From NCBI GenBank assembly GCA_035291645.1, contig DATDRQ010000025.1, forward strand, positions 1 to 20,402: 20,402 nt of DNA. Reading direction: 5' to 3'. This document shows positions 6,822 through 14,517 of this stretch, in pieces. Made by a program: the position numbers and the translations under genes. Positions within the stretch are counted from its first letter, which is position 1. Each line of letters starts with the position of its first letter. The notes below the pieces were generated by a model that worked only from the letters and a program-made list of their open reading frames with translations, made no database searches and was not told the origin of the DNA. This DNA comes from DATDRQ01 sp035291645 (GTDB lineage Bacteria; Chloroflexota; Anaerolineae; Anaerolineales; UBA4823).

Positions 6822-7313
6822 ATGGCTGATAGGACACGCTCAGATAAGATCGAATCCTACGGACGGGCCTACGAGTTGCTTAGTCAGGCCCTCCAGGAGT
6901 TTCCGCGGGAGATGTGGCAGGCGCGCCCTGCCGAGGACACGTGGGCTATCCACGAGATCGTCGTGCACATCGCCGACAGCGAAGCCAACAGCTACGTGCG
7001 CTGCCGCCGCTTCATCGCCGAGCCCGGCGCCGCCGTCATGGCCTATGACGAAGGCCAGTGGGCCAAGGCCCTGGATTACCAGGCGCGCAGCCCGGAAGTG
7101 GCTCTGGAGCTATTCCGCTGGCTGCGGAAGAGCAGCCACGACCTCATCCGGACGCTGCCCGACGAGGTGTGGGCCAATCAGGTCTACCACCCGGAGTACG
7201 GCTTGATCACCCTGGACGACTGGCTGGACACCTACGAAAGCCACATCCCAGACCACATCGCGCAGATGCGGGGGACCTACGCCGCCTGGCAGGCGCAGCA
7301 GCCGGCAGGCTAA
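6822..7313 (+). CDS. DinB-family four-helix protein
   Basis: This 163-residue protein has the DinB/YfiT-like four-helix bundle pattern. Three potential metal ligands are visible: H49 in WAIHEIVVHIADSE, and H141 and H145 in YESHIPDHIAQM, the typical one-plus-two arrangement. Family members include thiol S-transferases (bacillithiol or mycothiol types) and DNA-damage-induced proteins, so a thiol-dependent detoxification role is plausible but not proven. An AAAGGA site precedes the ATG. It starts 27 bp after the MerB-like gene, so the two are probably co-transcribed, and is followed directly by a GNAT gene. Confidence 0.85.
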   Translation: MADRTRSDKIESYGRAYELLSQALQEFPREMWQARPAEDTWAIHEIVVHIADSEANSYVRCRRFIAEPGAAVMAYDEGQWAKALDYQARSPEVALELFRWLRKSSHDLIRTLPDEVWANQVYHPEYGLITLDDWLDTYESHIPDHIAQMRGTYAAWQAQQPAG

Positions 7314-7859
7314 ATGGATACGATCCGGGATTTGATCGAACGGAAACTCACCCGTGCGGAGGTCGAACAAGTCTGGACGATCGACCGGGCGGAGGTGATC
7401 GACGCCATTTTCTATTTTGAAAATGGGGGCCTGGTGCTTAAGCCGGAGCATTACGATATGCGCGGCTGGCCTTCGGGCGAGCCCGAGAGGAATACCCCAT
7501 TCCTATACGACTGCTTCAACCGGGGCGGCTGGTTCTATGGCCTGTTCGATCGGGATCAGCTGGTTGGTGTAGCGATCCTGGAGGCGGATTTCATCGGCCG
7601 GGAGAAAGACCAGTTGCAGCTCAGGTTCCTGCACGTCAGCCAGGCTTACCGGAAACAGGGTTTGGGCGGGCTGCTGTTCGAACGATCGGCGGAGCGGGCG
7701 CGCCAACTGGGCGCGCGCCAGCTGTACATCTCCGCCACCCCCTCGGAGAACACGGTCAATTTCTACTTGAACCTGGGCTGCCAGGTGGCAACCGAACCGG
7801 ACCCGGCCTTATTCGAGTTCGAGCCGGAGGACATCCACCTGGTTTATGACTTATGGTAA
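7314..7859 (+). CDS. GNAT-family N-acetyltransferase
   Basis: The start codon directly abuts the stop of the DinB gene (TAA-ATG), which indicates translational coupling. The 181-residue product has a variable N-terminal half of about 70 residues, then the GNAT core. Motif A is FLHVSQAYRKQGLGGLLFERS with Q-G-L-G-G in the acetyl-CoA loop, followed by LYISATPSENTVNFYLNLG (motif B). The sequence is quite different from the other GNAT in this window, so it is not a recent duplication. The acetyl acceptor is unknown. Confidence 0.87.
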   Translation: MDTIRDLIERKLTRAEVEQVWTIDRAEVIDAIFYFENGGLVLKPEHYDMRGWPSGEPERNTPFLYDCFNRGGWFYGLFDRDQLVGVAILEADFIGREKDQLQLRFLHVSQAYRKQGLGGLLFERSAERARQLGARQLYISATPSENTVNFYLNLGCQVATEPDPALFEFEPEDIHLVYDLW

Positions 7860-7928
7860 GTTGATCATAATTTCCGATGATTAGAAATTAAGCCGGTGTA
7901 ATGCCAGGTTAAGTTGAGATTAGGCATA

Positions 7929-8207
7929 ATGGCAAACGAAAAAATCAGAGGCGGAATTTGGTCTTACAATGGTCTCTTTCAGTTAATTGATTCATGGATG
8001 GAGTCGGATGGATCACGCAGAGTGTTAAAGTTTAAACTCGAGGTCTGGAAACGAGATGGTGGGAAGTGTGCTGTGTGTGGAGCATCAGATGAACTCCATT
8101 TCGATCACATCATTCCCTTTTCCAAAGGTGGAACTTCTCTCAGGGCAGAAAATATCCAATTGCTATGCGCTCGGCATAATTTAGAAAAGAGGGACAATAT
8201 TGTTTAG
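7929..8207 (+). CDS. HNH endonuclease-like protein
   Basis: This 92-residue protein has a complete HNH motif: CAVCGASDELHFDHIIPFSKGG followed by NIQLLCARHNLEK. The CxxC and CxxH pairs would hold a structural zinc, and DH plus the downstream N and H form the metal-dependent nuclease site. Such small free-standing HNH proteins are metal-dependent nucleases of mostly unknown target. The DNA here is visibly more AT-rich than the flanking genes, with many AAA, TTT and ATT codons, which suggests acquisition by transfer. The ATG at 7929 has only a poor ribosome binding site. A TTG at 7914, preceded by CAGG, would add five residues. Confidence 0.82.
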   Translation: MANEKIRGGIWSYNGLFQLIDSWMESDGSRRVLKFKLEVWKRDGGKCAVCGASDELHFDHIIPFSKGGTSLRAENIQLLCARHNLEKRDNIV

Positions 8208-8273
8208 ATGAGAAGCAGAGAATGTTAGACAACTCCCGCGCCGACTAATTGATCCCTAAATTGGAGGAACGAA

Positions 8274-8801
8274 ATGGATGCAGATAATGACGCCACCGCG
8301 CTCGCCCGGCCTAAGGATAAAAGTGAGCTGCTGGAGCGCGTCCAGCGGGAGTGGAACGCCCTGCTGCAAATGATTGAAAAGTTGAGCCCCGAACAGGCAA
8401 CCAGGCCGGGCCCGGGCGGCTGGTCGGTCAAGGATAACCTGGCCCACCTGGCGGCCTGGGAGCAGCTCATGCTGCGCTCCTATCTCGGAGGCCAGCCGCA
8501 ACACGAGGTGCTGAAGATGGACGCAGCCGACTTCGCCCACCTCGACGAGGACGGCATCAACGCGATATTCTACGAAAGGAACAAGGATTTCCCTCCGCAG
8601 CAGGTCCTGCGGGGAGTGAAACAGAGCCATGCCCAGGTCGTCGAAACGCTCGAGAAAATGCCGTTCGATGAGCTGCTGAAGGTCCGCTACCCAGATGACC
8701 CGGAGCAACGGCCAATGCTGGATTGGGTGATCGGGAACACCTACGAACACTACCAGGAGCACCGCCGGTACATTGAGGAGCTGTTGCGCCATGGCGGCTG
8801 A
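8274..8801 (+). CDS. ClbS/DfsB-type (DUF1706) DinB-like protein
   Basis: This 175-residue four-helix protein fits the DUF1706 or ClbS/DfsB group of the DinB superfamily. GWSVKDNLAHLAAWEQLML, an Asn-Ala-x-Phe helix (GINAIFYERNKD) and the C-terminal IGNTYEHYQEHRRYI are characteristic. ClbS is a colibactin self-resistance hydrolase and DfsB a related protein, so reaction with electrophilic small molecules is a possible role, though not shown. GGAGGA precedes the ATG. The next gene's start overlaps its 3' end by 11 nt. It is the second DinB-like gene in the window; the two are divergent in sequence. Confidence 0.8.
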   Translation: MDADNDATALARPKDKSELLERVQREWNALLQMIEKLSPEQATRPGPGGWSVKDNLAHLAAWEQLMLRSYLGGQPQHEVLKMDAADFAHLDEDGINAIFYERNKDFPPQQVLRGVKQSHAQVVETLEKMPFDELLKVRYPDDPEQRPMLDWVIGNTYEHYQEHRRYIEELLRHGG

Positions 8802-9318
8802 AGCCGGCGCGGTTTACTTCAGTCACGGGCAGGAGAGCGGTCCCTGGGGCACCAAGATCCGCCGGCTGGCACCGGTCGCCGCAGGGCTGGGCTTTGCCGT
8901 CCAGAGCGTGGATTACACCGGCATACCCGACCCCGACCAGCGGGTCGAGGTGCTGCTGGCCTCCGGCGCAGCGGATTATGACCGCCTGGTCCTGGTCGGT
9001 TCCAGCATGGGCGGCTACGTGGCGACCGTGGCCTCCGAGGCGTTAAGACCGGCGGGCCTGTTCCTGATGGCCCCGGCCTTCTACCTGGATGGCTTTGGCG
9101 TTCGAGACCCGCGCCCGCAGGCCGGGCTGGCGGTCGTGGTGCATGCCTGGGAGGACGACGTGGTACCGGTGGAGAATTCGATCCGCTTCGCCGAACGGCA
9201 CCGCGCCGAGCTGCACCTGATCCACGGCGATCACGGCTTGAACGGGCAGATAGATTTGATTGAAGAAGTTTTCCGTAAATTCCTTGAAGCAGTCCTGCGC
9301 ATGGAGATTGGCGAGTAG
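8791..9318 (+). CDS. alpha/beta hydrolase (YqiA/UPF0227-like)
   Basis: This short alpha/beta hydrolase of 175 residues starts with the SHGQESGPWGTK loop. The nucleophile elbow is GSSMGG (S72), the acid is D123 in HAWEDDVVP, and the His is H148 in HGDHGL, so a complete Ser-Asp-His triad is visible. The small size and the absence of a cap domain resemble YqiA-type esterases. The substrate is unknown. The ATG at 8791 lies within the end of the previous gene (11-nt overlap), with GAGGAG upstream. It is followed 2 nt later by the B3/4 gene. Confidence 0.87.
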   Translation: MAAEAGAVYFSHGQESGPWGTKIRRLAPVAAGLGFAVQSVDYTGIPDPDQRVEVLLASGAADYDRLVLVGSSMGGYVATVASEALRPAGLFLMAPAFYLDGFGVRDPRPQAGLAVVVHAWEDDVVPVENSIRFAERHRAELHLIHGDHGLNGQIDLIEEVFRKFLEAVLRMEIGE

Positions 9319-9320
9319 CG

Positions 9321-9995
9321 ATGTTTGTCGTTGCCGAGGCCTGGCGCTCGGCCTTCCCAGGCGCCTGCGCAGGGATCCTGGTTGTGCGGGGGGCGGATAA
9401 CCCGGCCCACCACCCCGCCCTGGAAGAAAAGAAGCGGTTGTTAGAGGAAGAGCTACGCGCCCGCTTCGCCGGGCAGCACCGGGAGGCCATCCTGGCGCTG
9501 CCGGTTATCCAGGCCTACGACGCTTACTATAAACGCTTCAAGAAGACCTACCACGTCCAGTTGCAGCTCGAATCGATCGTCTTCAAGGGCAAGTCGATCC
9601 CCAGCGTGGCCGCCCTGGTCGAGGTTTCGTTCATGGCGGAGCTCAAGAACCTGCTCCTGACCGCCGGGCACGATCTGGACATCCTGCAGTTCCCGGTAAC
9701 CGTGGACGTTTCCACCGGGGACGAGCGCTACACAATGCTGCGCGGCGAAGAGCAGCAACTCAAGCCGGGGGACATGTTCATGTACGACCGGGATGGTATC
9801 CTCACCAGCGTGCTTTATGGATTGGACCGGCGCACGCGCATCACTGCCGCCACGCGCAGCGCCTTCTTTGCGGTTTATGCCCCGCGCGGCATTGGGGAGC
9901 AGGCAGTCCGTGAGCATTTGCAGGAAATCCAGGAGAACATCCTGCTGGTCTCGCCCGAGGCGCAGATAGAGAGACTTGCGGTTTTCTCAGCCTGA
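9321..9995 (+). CDS. B3/4 domain protein (PheRS beta editing-domain-like)
   Basis: This 224-residue protein resembles the stand-alone B3/4 domain of the phenylalanyl-tRNA synthetase beta subunit, the fold that hydrolyses mischarged Tyr-tRNA(Phe). Seen: YDAYYKRFKKTYHVQLQLES, then KGKSIPSVAALVEVSFMAELKN, a Leu-rich segment with the Asp of HDLDIL, and YDRDGILTSVLYGLDRRTRI near the end. Stand-alone members are proposed to be trans-editing or stress-related proteins; function is not established. It starts 2 nt after the hydrolase stop. No good intrinsic terminator is evident after it. Confidence 0.78.
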   Translation: MFVVAEAWRSAFPGACAGILVVRGADNPAHHPALEEKKRLLEEELRARFAGQHREAILALPVIQAYDAYYKRFKKTYHVQLQLESIVFKGKSIPSVAALVEVSFMAELKNLLLTAGHDLDILQFPVTVDVSTGDERYTMLRGEEQQLKPGDMFMYDRDGILTSVLYGLDRRTRITAATRSAFFAVYAPRGIGEQAVREHLQEIQENILLVSPEAQIERLAVFSA

Positions 9996-10082
9996 ACACC
10001 TCGCACTAAATTGACCTGTCACATGCACCCGGTCCTGGCAGGATGGCCTCGAGGATGCCTGCCCGGCTGCGCTCTGACCCGT

Positions 10083-10088
10083 TATAAT
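10083..10088 (+). promoter_or_regulatory. -10 element upstream of the phosphodiester glycosidase gene
   Basis: A perfect TATAAT lies 74 bp before the ATG at 10163. No recognisable -35 hexamer occurs at 16-18 bp upstream, so only the -10 is supported. A 6-bp inverted repeat (GGCAGG at 10037-10042, CCTGCC at 10058-10063) lies just upstream, of unknown meaning. Confidence 0.4.
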
Positions 10089-10162
10089 GAGTTTTCCTTT
10101 CATCGGGGGGAACCGACTGGCTCGATGGAGAAATACGCGTACTATCGACGACTGGAGGTTCT

Positions 10163-11842
10163 ATGAAGCACCGCCCTATCCTTTTCCTGGCTCTTACCCT
10201 CTCGCTCTTGATCAGCCCGGTCCGGTTCACACCGGGCGCGGCCGCCGGATGGCAGACGGTAGCGACCGGTGTGGAATACCAGAAATTCCAGTTGAATGAT
10301 CCCAACAATGTGTTTGTCGCCCGCATGGATCGCTCGATGGCGAACCTGGCCATCGAGAGTGCTCTGGGCGATGGGCGAGTGGGTGGGCGGGAGACGATGA
10401 GCGACATGGCGCGCCGCTACGATGGGACGATCAACTTTTGGAAAGCAACCTGGGGCAACCGCAACAGGGTGGCTGTGGCGATCAACGGTTCCTACTTCGA
10501 CTGGTATACCGGGAAAATCTTCGGCGGGCAGATTCACTCTGGCTGGTACGCCAAGCGTTTCCGCGACTGCGAGACGGGCAGCGGCGGCAGCGGGTTCGCC
10601 TTCAAGCTGGATGGGAGCGTCTTCATGGGCGGCACGGTCTCGCACCCGGCCTCGAAACAGACCGCAACTTTCCTCTCCGACGGCGGGGAATACCAGGAGT
10701 TTCAGGGGATCAACGTTTCGCGCGACAACGACGAGCTGATCTTGTACACCCCGCAGTACGGTTCAAGCACCGGTACAGACAGCTCCGGTAGCGAGGTGCT
10801 GGTGGAGCTGCAGCAGCCGTCCCTGGTCACCACCGACATGGTGGTCGGCAAGGTGGTGGATGTGCGCAAGGACGCCGGCTCGACCCCCATCCCGTTCGAT
10901 CACGTGGTGCTCTCGGCGAAGGGCAGCGCCGAGAACCGGCTGCTGAACTACGCCGACGAGGGCGACGAGATCGGCATCTCGCACAAGATCAAGAGTTATG
11001 TGTCCGGGTGCGGCAGCTCGCAGGCAGATGAGATCGACTGGGAGAACACCTACGCCAGCGTCGACGGGGCTTTCTACTTCTTGAAGGCCGGTCAGATTCG
11101 CGATTTCCCCGATGACGGAGGTGCGACTGCGCGCAATCCCCGCACCGCGGTGGCTTACAATGACAGCTATATCTTCTTCATCGTCGTCGATGGGCGGGAT
11201 AAGGAGCACAGCCGCGGGATGACCATCCGCCAGCTGGCCGAGTTCGCCAGGAATGAGCTCAAGGCGTCCTACGGCATTGCCCAGGATGGGGGTGGTTCGT
11301 CGACGATGGTGGTGAACGGCGTGGTGGTCAACAACACTTACTGCAATAATGTGGACTGCGATAAGCAGCGTCTGGAGGGCGGATCGTTCGGACCAGAAGA
11401 CCTGGAACGGCGGGATACCCGGCAGCCGCCCCAGATCTCCGCCGATGGAGTCCCGCTCACCGAGGAATATTTCTCATACAGCCCGGATGCCTCCGGGGTG
11501 GCGATCTTGCAGAGATTGGTGGCGAACGGCCTGATGATCGTGCGGATCGAACCGAAAACCACCTCGAGCAATTTCGTTCCCCAAGAACAGGTCGCCATCC
11601 GGGAAGCGGCGGCGGTTTTGCTCGGCCCGGGCAATAACTACGAAGCCTTCGCCACCGCGGATGGCGGGCAACTCGCCACCATCTCAGAACATAGCCTGAA
11701 CGGCGTCAAGGCCGGCAACTCTTTTTGGTGGAAGGTGCGATTGCAGGCGGCAGGCCAACAGGTTACCGGTTGGCTCGCGGAGCAGGATCTCTTCTCGAAT
11801 CATCTCGATGAAATCATCAACATCCCGCTGATCCGGCAGTAG
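10163..11842 (+). CDS. secreted phosphodiester glycosidase (NAGPA/DUF2233 type) with C-terminal SH3-like domain
   Basis: This 559-residue protein has a Sec signal peptide (Lys/Arg N-region, then hydrophobic FLALTLSLLIS) with likely cleavage after AAA near residue 28, so it is exported. Residues about 30-410 fit the phosphodiester glycosidase domain (PF09992), named after the GlcNAc-1-phosphodiester alpha-N-acetylglucosaminidase that uncovers mannose-6-phosphate. Conserved signatures visible are AINGSYF, PRTAVAYNDSY, VVDGRDKEHSRGMT and QDGGGSSTMVVNG (D375-G386). A C-terminal segment (about 455-545, QVAIREAAAVLLGPGNNY to WWKVRL and TGWLAEQDL) looks like a bacterial SH3 domain, expected to bind cell-wall material. 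GGAGG precedes the ATG. The gene is a single transcription unit ending in a strong terminator. Confidence 0.88.
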   Translation: MKHRPILFLALTLSLLISPVRFTPGAAAGWQTVATGVEYQKFQLNDPNNVFVARMDRSMANLAIESALGDGRVGGRETMSDMARRYDGTINFWKATWGNRNRVAVAINGSYFDWYTGKIFGGQIHSGWYAKRFRDCETGSGGSGFAFKLDGSVFMGGTVSHPASKQTATFLSDGGEYQEFQGINVSRDNDELILYTPQYGSSTGTDSSGSEVLVELQQPSLVTTDMVVGKVVDVRKDAGSTPIPFDHVVLSAKGSAENRLLNYADEGDEIGISHKIKSYVSGCGSSQADEIDWENTYASVDGAFYFLKAGQIRDFPDDGGATARNPRTAVAYNDSYIFFIVVDGRDKEHSRGMTIRQLAEFARNELKASYGIAQDGGGSSTMVVNGVVVNNTYCNNVDCDKQRLEGGSFGPEDLERRDTRQPPQISADGVPLTEEYFSYSPDASGVAILQRLVANGLMIVRIEPKTTSSNFVPQEQVAIREAAAVLLGPGNNYEAFATADGGQLATISEHSLNGVKAGNSFWWKVRLQAAGQQVTGWLAEQDLFSNHLDEIINIPLIRQ

Positions 11843-11866
11843 CGAGAGCTCGAGTATATATCCGAT

Positions 11867-11916
11867 AAAAGGGGTGTTGTGTGCGGGCTTCGTCCAGACA
11901 CAACACCCCTTTTTTT
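11867..11916 (+). terminator. strong intrinsic terminator after the phosphodiester glycosidase gene
   Basis: A perfect 12-bp stem GGGGTGTTGTGT (11871-11882) / ACACAACACCCC (11898-11909) with a 15-nt loop is followed by seven T. The flanking AAAA and TTTT can extend the stem. It lies 25 bp after the stop codon and fits a strong rho-independent terminator. Confidence 0.93.
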
Positions 11917-12053
11917 GTTCCTTTTTACCTGGCCGAATTTCCAGGTCGAGCCCTACCCATTTGGCGGATGCGCCTGAGAGCCTTTTCGCCTAATATAAGT
12001 TTGAGGTCGGTTTTCAGAACACACATAGAGGTTAGAAGGAAGGAGAACAAAGG

Positions 12054-12968
12054 ATGACACAAACGAATGGGAATAACCTGCTGGCAGCGCTGTCGGATTC
12101 GATGGCGGCTGCGGTAGAGAAAGCCGGGTCTGCCACAGTCCTGGTCGATGGGCGCCGCCGCTACCCGGCCAGTGGCATCGCCGTAGCCCCCGATCAGATC
12201 CTGACCGCCGATCACGTGGTCGAGCGGGAGGATGACATCCGGGTGGTTCTCCCAGACGGCAGCGAAGCCCGCGCCAGGCTGGCCGGGCGCGATCCAGGCA
12301 GCGACCTGGCCCTGCTGCGTCTGGAGAACTCCCTGGCTGCCTCCGCTGAGCCGGCTGCCCAGGAAGCCCGCATTGGGCAGCTGGTCCTGGCGCTCGGCCG
12401 CCCCAACGCAGACGGCATCCAGGCCAGCCTGGGCGTGATCAGCGCGGTGGGTGGGCCGGTGCGCACGAACCGCGGCGGCCTGCTGGAACGCTACCTGCGC
12501 ACCGACGCCATCCCCTATCCGGGCTTCTCCGGCGGGCCGCTGGTGGATACCGCCGGGCGGGTCGTCGGGCTGAACACTTCCGGTCTGGCGCGCGGCGCTT
12601 CCCTGGCGATCCCGGCTGGCCTGGCCTGGCAGGTGGCCGAGGCGCTGGCCAAACACGGCTCCGTGCGGCGCGGCTTCCTGGGAGTGCGCAGCCAGCCGGT
12701 GGAGATCCCGGCGGCTCAGCAGAAAGCGCTTGGGCGCGAGCAGCCCGCCGGCTTGTTGCTGGTCGCCGTCGAAGCCGGCAGCCCAGCCGAGGCGGGCGGG
12801 CTGATCGTCGGCGATATCCTGGTCGGCCTGGCAGGCCAGCCGATCGACGACCCGGACGAGCTGCTGGCCCGCCTGACCGGCGAAGTGGTCGGTCGGCCGA
12901 CACCGGTCGAGGTGCTGCGCGGCGGCCAGCCGGCGACGGTAACGGTTACAATTGGGGAGCGCAAGTAA
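12054..12968 (+). CDS. trypsin-like serine protease with PDZ domain (HtrA/DegP-like, no visible export signal)
   Basis: This 304-residue S1C-type protease has the catalytic triad visible: H54 in LTADHVV, D84 in GSDLALLRL and S159 in PGFSGGPL. The oxyanion loop is intact. A PDZ domain follows (about residues 205-302), with VRRGFLGVRSQPVEIP at its start and SPAEAGGLIVGDILVGLAGQPI in its ligand-binding part. No signal peptide or membrane helix is present; the N-terminus MTQTNGNNLLAALSD is hydrophilic and then amphipathic. This contrasts with DegP/DegS, which are exported. A cytosolic location is therefore inferred. A purine-rich GAAGGAAGGAGA site precedes the ATG. It is followed 96 bp later by a second protease. 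Confidence 0.9.
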   Translation: MTQTNGNNLLAALSDSMAAAVEKAGSATVLVDGRRRYPASGIAVAPDQILTADHVVEREDDIRVVLPDGSEARARLAGRDPGSDLALLRLENSLAASAEPAAQEARIGQLVLALGRPNADGIQASLGVISAVGGPVRTNRGGLLERYLRTDAIPYPGFSGGPLVDTAGRVVGLNTSGLARGASLAIPAGLAWQVAEALAKHGSVRRGFLGVRSQPVEIPAAQQKALGREQPAGLLLVAVEAGSPAEAGGLIVGDILVGLAGQPIDDPDELLARLTGEVVGRPTPVEVLRGGQPATVTVTIGERK

Positions 12969-12989
12969 GCGCCTGGTATAGTTTATTGG

Positions 12990-13024
12990 TTTGGGGAGGG
13001 GGCGCATGAGCAGCCCTCCCCAAA
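12990..13024 (+). other. 11-bp hairpin between the two protease genes
   Basis: TTTGGGGAGGG (12990-13000) is an exact reverse complement of CCCTCCCCAAA (13014-13024), with a 13-nt loop. The 3' flank is A then TCATTCC, so there is no T-run on the plus strand. It could be a processing or stabilising hairpin, or a weak terminator that attenuates transcription into the second protease gene. Confidence 0.5.
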
Positions 13025-13064
13025 ATCATTCCGTGTTGTGGGTAGATAAGCGATTCGAGGAAAT

Positions 13065-13712
13065 ATGATTAACCCAGCCGATCTATCAGCCAATCTGGCC
13101 GAGGCGCTGGCGGAAGTTTTCGAACGAGCAAGGCGCAGCCTGGTGGTGGTCCATAATGGCAGGCGAGGGGCCGGCGCGGGTGTGGTCTGGCGAACTGGCG
13201 GGATCGTGGTCACCAACCAGCATGTCGTCGCCAGCGGGCGCGCCCACGGGCGTGCCCGCATCTCCCTGATCGACGGGCAGGAACTTCCCACCCGCCTGAT
13301 CGCCGAAGAGCCCGAAATCGACCTGGCCATATTGCAGGTCGATCCGAACGGGGCGGGCGATCTAGACCTGCCGGCGGCGCCGATCGCCGATTCGCGCCTG
13401 CTGCAGGTCGGGCAGATCGTCCTGGCCATCGGGCACCCCTGGGGCCAGCTGGCAGCCGTTTCAGTCGGCATCCTTAGCGGCCTGGGTGAAGCACAGGTGC
13501 GCGGCCGGCGTGGGGCGGTGCCGGTGCTGCGCACCGACGTCGGGTTGGCTCCGGGGAACTCAGGCGGCCCGTTGATGAATGCCGCTGGCGGGGTGATCGG
13601 CATTAACACCATGATCGTGGGTGGAGATCTCGGTGTGGCCATCCCCAGCCAGGTCGTGGAAAGCTTTGTCGTTGAAGCGCTCGGCGAGGAACTGCGGCAG
13701 GCTAGCGTGTGA
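13065..13712 (+). CDS. trypsin-like serine protease without PDZ domain
   Basis: This 215-residue protein covers only the S1C protease domain. The triad is visible: H53 in VTNQHVV, D86 in EIDLAIL and S166 in APGNSGGPL. It resembles its upstream neighbour in layout, but ends right after the protease fold (IPSQVVESFVVEAL) and has no PDZ. Again no signal peptide is seen. The gene ends with GTG-TGA, and the next gene starts within this stop region (GTGA overlap). The pair is probably the result of an old duplication, inferred from layout. Target proteins unknown. Confidence 0.9.
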   Translation: MINPADLSANLAEALAEVFERARRSLVVVHNGRRGAGAGVVWRTGGIVVTNQHVVASGRAHGRARISLIDGQELPTRLIAEEPEIDLAILQVDPNGAGDLDLPAAPIADSRLLQVGQIVLAIGHPWGQLAAVSVGILSGLGEAQVRGRRGAVPVLRTDVGLAPGNSGGPLMNAAGGVIGINTMIVGGDLGVAIPSQVVESFVVEALGEELRQASV

Positions 13713-14404
13713 AACCAAGTGCAGCCGGCGCCACCCCACGCATTAACAAGTGGGACGATGAAGGGCGGGAAGCGGTGCGCGTGATCGTGGTCGCCCCCGC
13801 CCTGGCCTGGCGGGCGGGCATCCGCGCCCTGCTCAGCGCCGACGATCGGCTGCAGGTCATCGGGGAGGCGGCTTCTCCATCCGAATTGGATCTCGCTCCC
13901 CCCGGGGCTCGCATCCTGGTTATGGCAGGGAGCGATGTCTTTCTGCAGGAACTCGGCGTAGCCGTGCGCACCATGCAGCCGGTCTCCGTGCTGCTGCTGG
14001 TGGAGGATGACCCAGGAGCAGCCCGGGCGTTAATAAATCTGCCTGTACACGCCTGGGGGATCCTGTCGCTGGATGCCTCGGCTGAGGAGCTTTCCGCGGC
14101 GGTGCATGCCCTGGCGGAAGGCTTACTGGTCGGCAGCCCGGGCTTGCTGAGCTCATTGCTTGCCGGTGCCCCCGTCGAGCTCTCCGGTGAGGACGAGCCG
14201 CTGATAGAAGCGCTCACCGAGCGCGAGGCCGAAGTCTTGCAATTCCTGGCCCAGGGGTTGGCAAATAAGCAGATCGCCGCGGCCCTCGGCATCAGCGAGC
14301 ACACCGTCAAGTTCCACGCCTCGGCGATCTTCGCCAAGCTGGGCGCTTCCAGTCGTACGGAAGCGGTCCGCATCGGAATCCGCCGGGGCCTGGTGATGCT
14401 CTAA
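13709..14404 (+). CDS. LuxR-family regulator with degenerate receiver domain
   Basis: This 231-residue protein ends in a textbook LuxR/NarL HTH (about 167-226: LTEREAEVLQFLAQGLANKQIA, then ISEHTVKFHASAIFAKLGASSRTEA). Residues 24-137 have receiver-like beta-alpha periodicity, but the acidic pair is replaced by VAP (residues 28-30), the phospho-acceptor Asp region reads ILVMAG, and the conserved Lys near 121 is Leu. It is therefore unlikely to be phosphorylated and may respond to ligand or protein partners. The GTG start overlaps the protease stop by 4 nt, so expression is coupled to the protease. A later GTG around residue 24, preceded by GGCGGGAAGC, would remove a non-conserved extension. Confidence 0.87.
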   Translation: MKPSAAGATPRINKWDDEGREAVRVIVVAPALAWRAGIRALLSADDRLQVIGEAASPSELDLAPPGARILVMAGSDVFLQELGVAVRTMQPVSVLLLVEDDPGAARALINLPVHAWGILSLDASAEELSAAVHALAEGLLVGSPGLLSSLLAGAPVELSGEDEPLIEALTEREAEVLQFLAQGLANKQIAAALGISEHTVKFHASAIFAKLGASSRTEAVRIGIRRGLVML

Positions 14405-14426
14405 GCACACTCCGGCTGGTTAAAGC

Positions 14427-14466
14427 CGTTACGGACAGCTGCCGTCTGTGGCAGCTGTCCGTAACG
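14427..14466. terminator. 17-bp perfect hairpin between convergent genes
   Basis: CGTTACGGACAGCTGCC (14427-14443) and its exact reverse complement (14450-14466) flank a 6-nt loop. The hairpin lies between the stop of the LuxR gene and the stop of hsp20, which face each other. It lacks a proper T-run on either side, so a bidirectional terminator is a likely but not certain reading. Confidence 0.65.
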
Positions 14467-14517
14467 CCGATTCTTTGGGCGGATTGGTTCGAGGCCTACT
14501 ACGCCTTGAGGGGGAAA

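Noticed and set aside
8224..8230. GTTAGAC matching the integron core site GTTRRRY after the HNH gene, and GTTAAGT before it
   Set aside because: No paired RYYYAAC and no attC-like imperfect palindrome are present at the expected distance, so an integron cassette is not supported.
11971..11980. CCTGAGAG resembling the thi-box (TPP riboswitch) CUGAGA
   Set aside because: The other conserved helices are absent and the downstream gene is a protease, not a thiamine gene.
11925..13007. 360-codon open frame on the minus strand opposite the PDZ protease
   Set aside because: It is a high-GC shadow of the protease gene with low-complexity composition and no domain.
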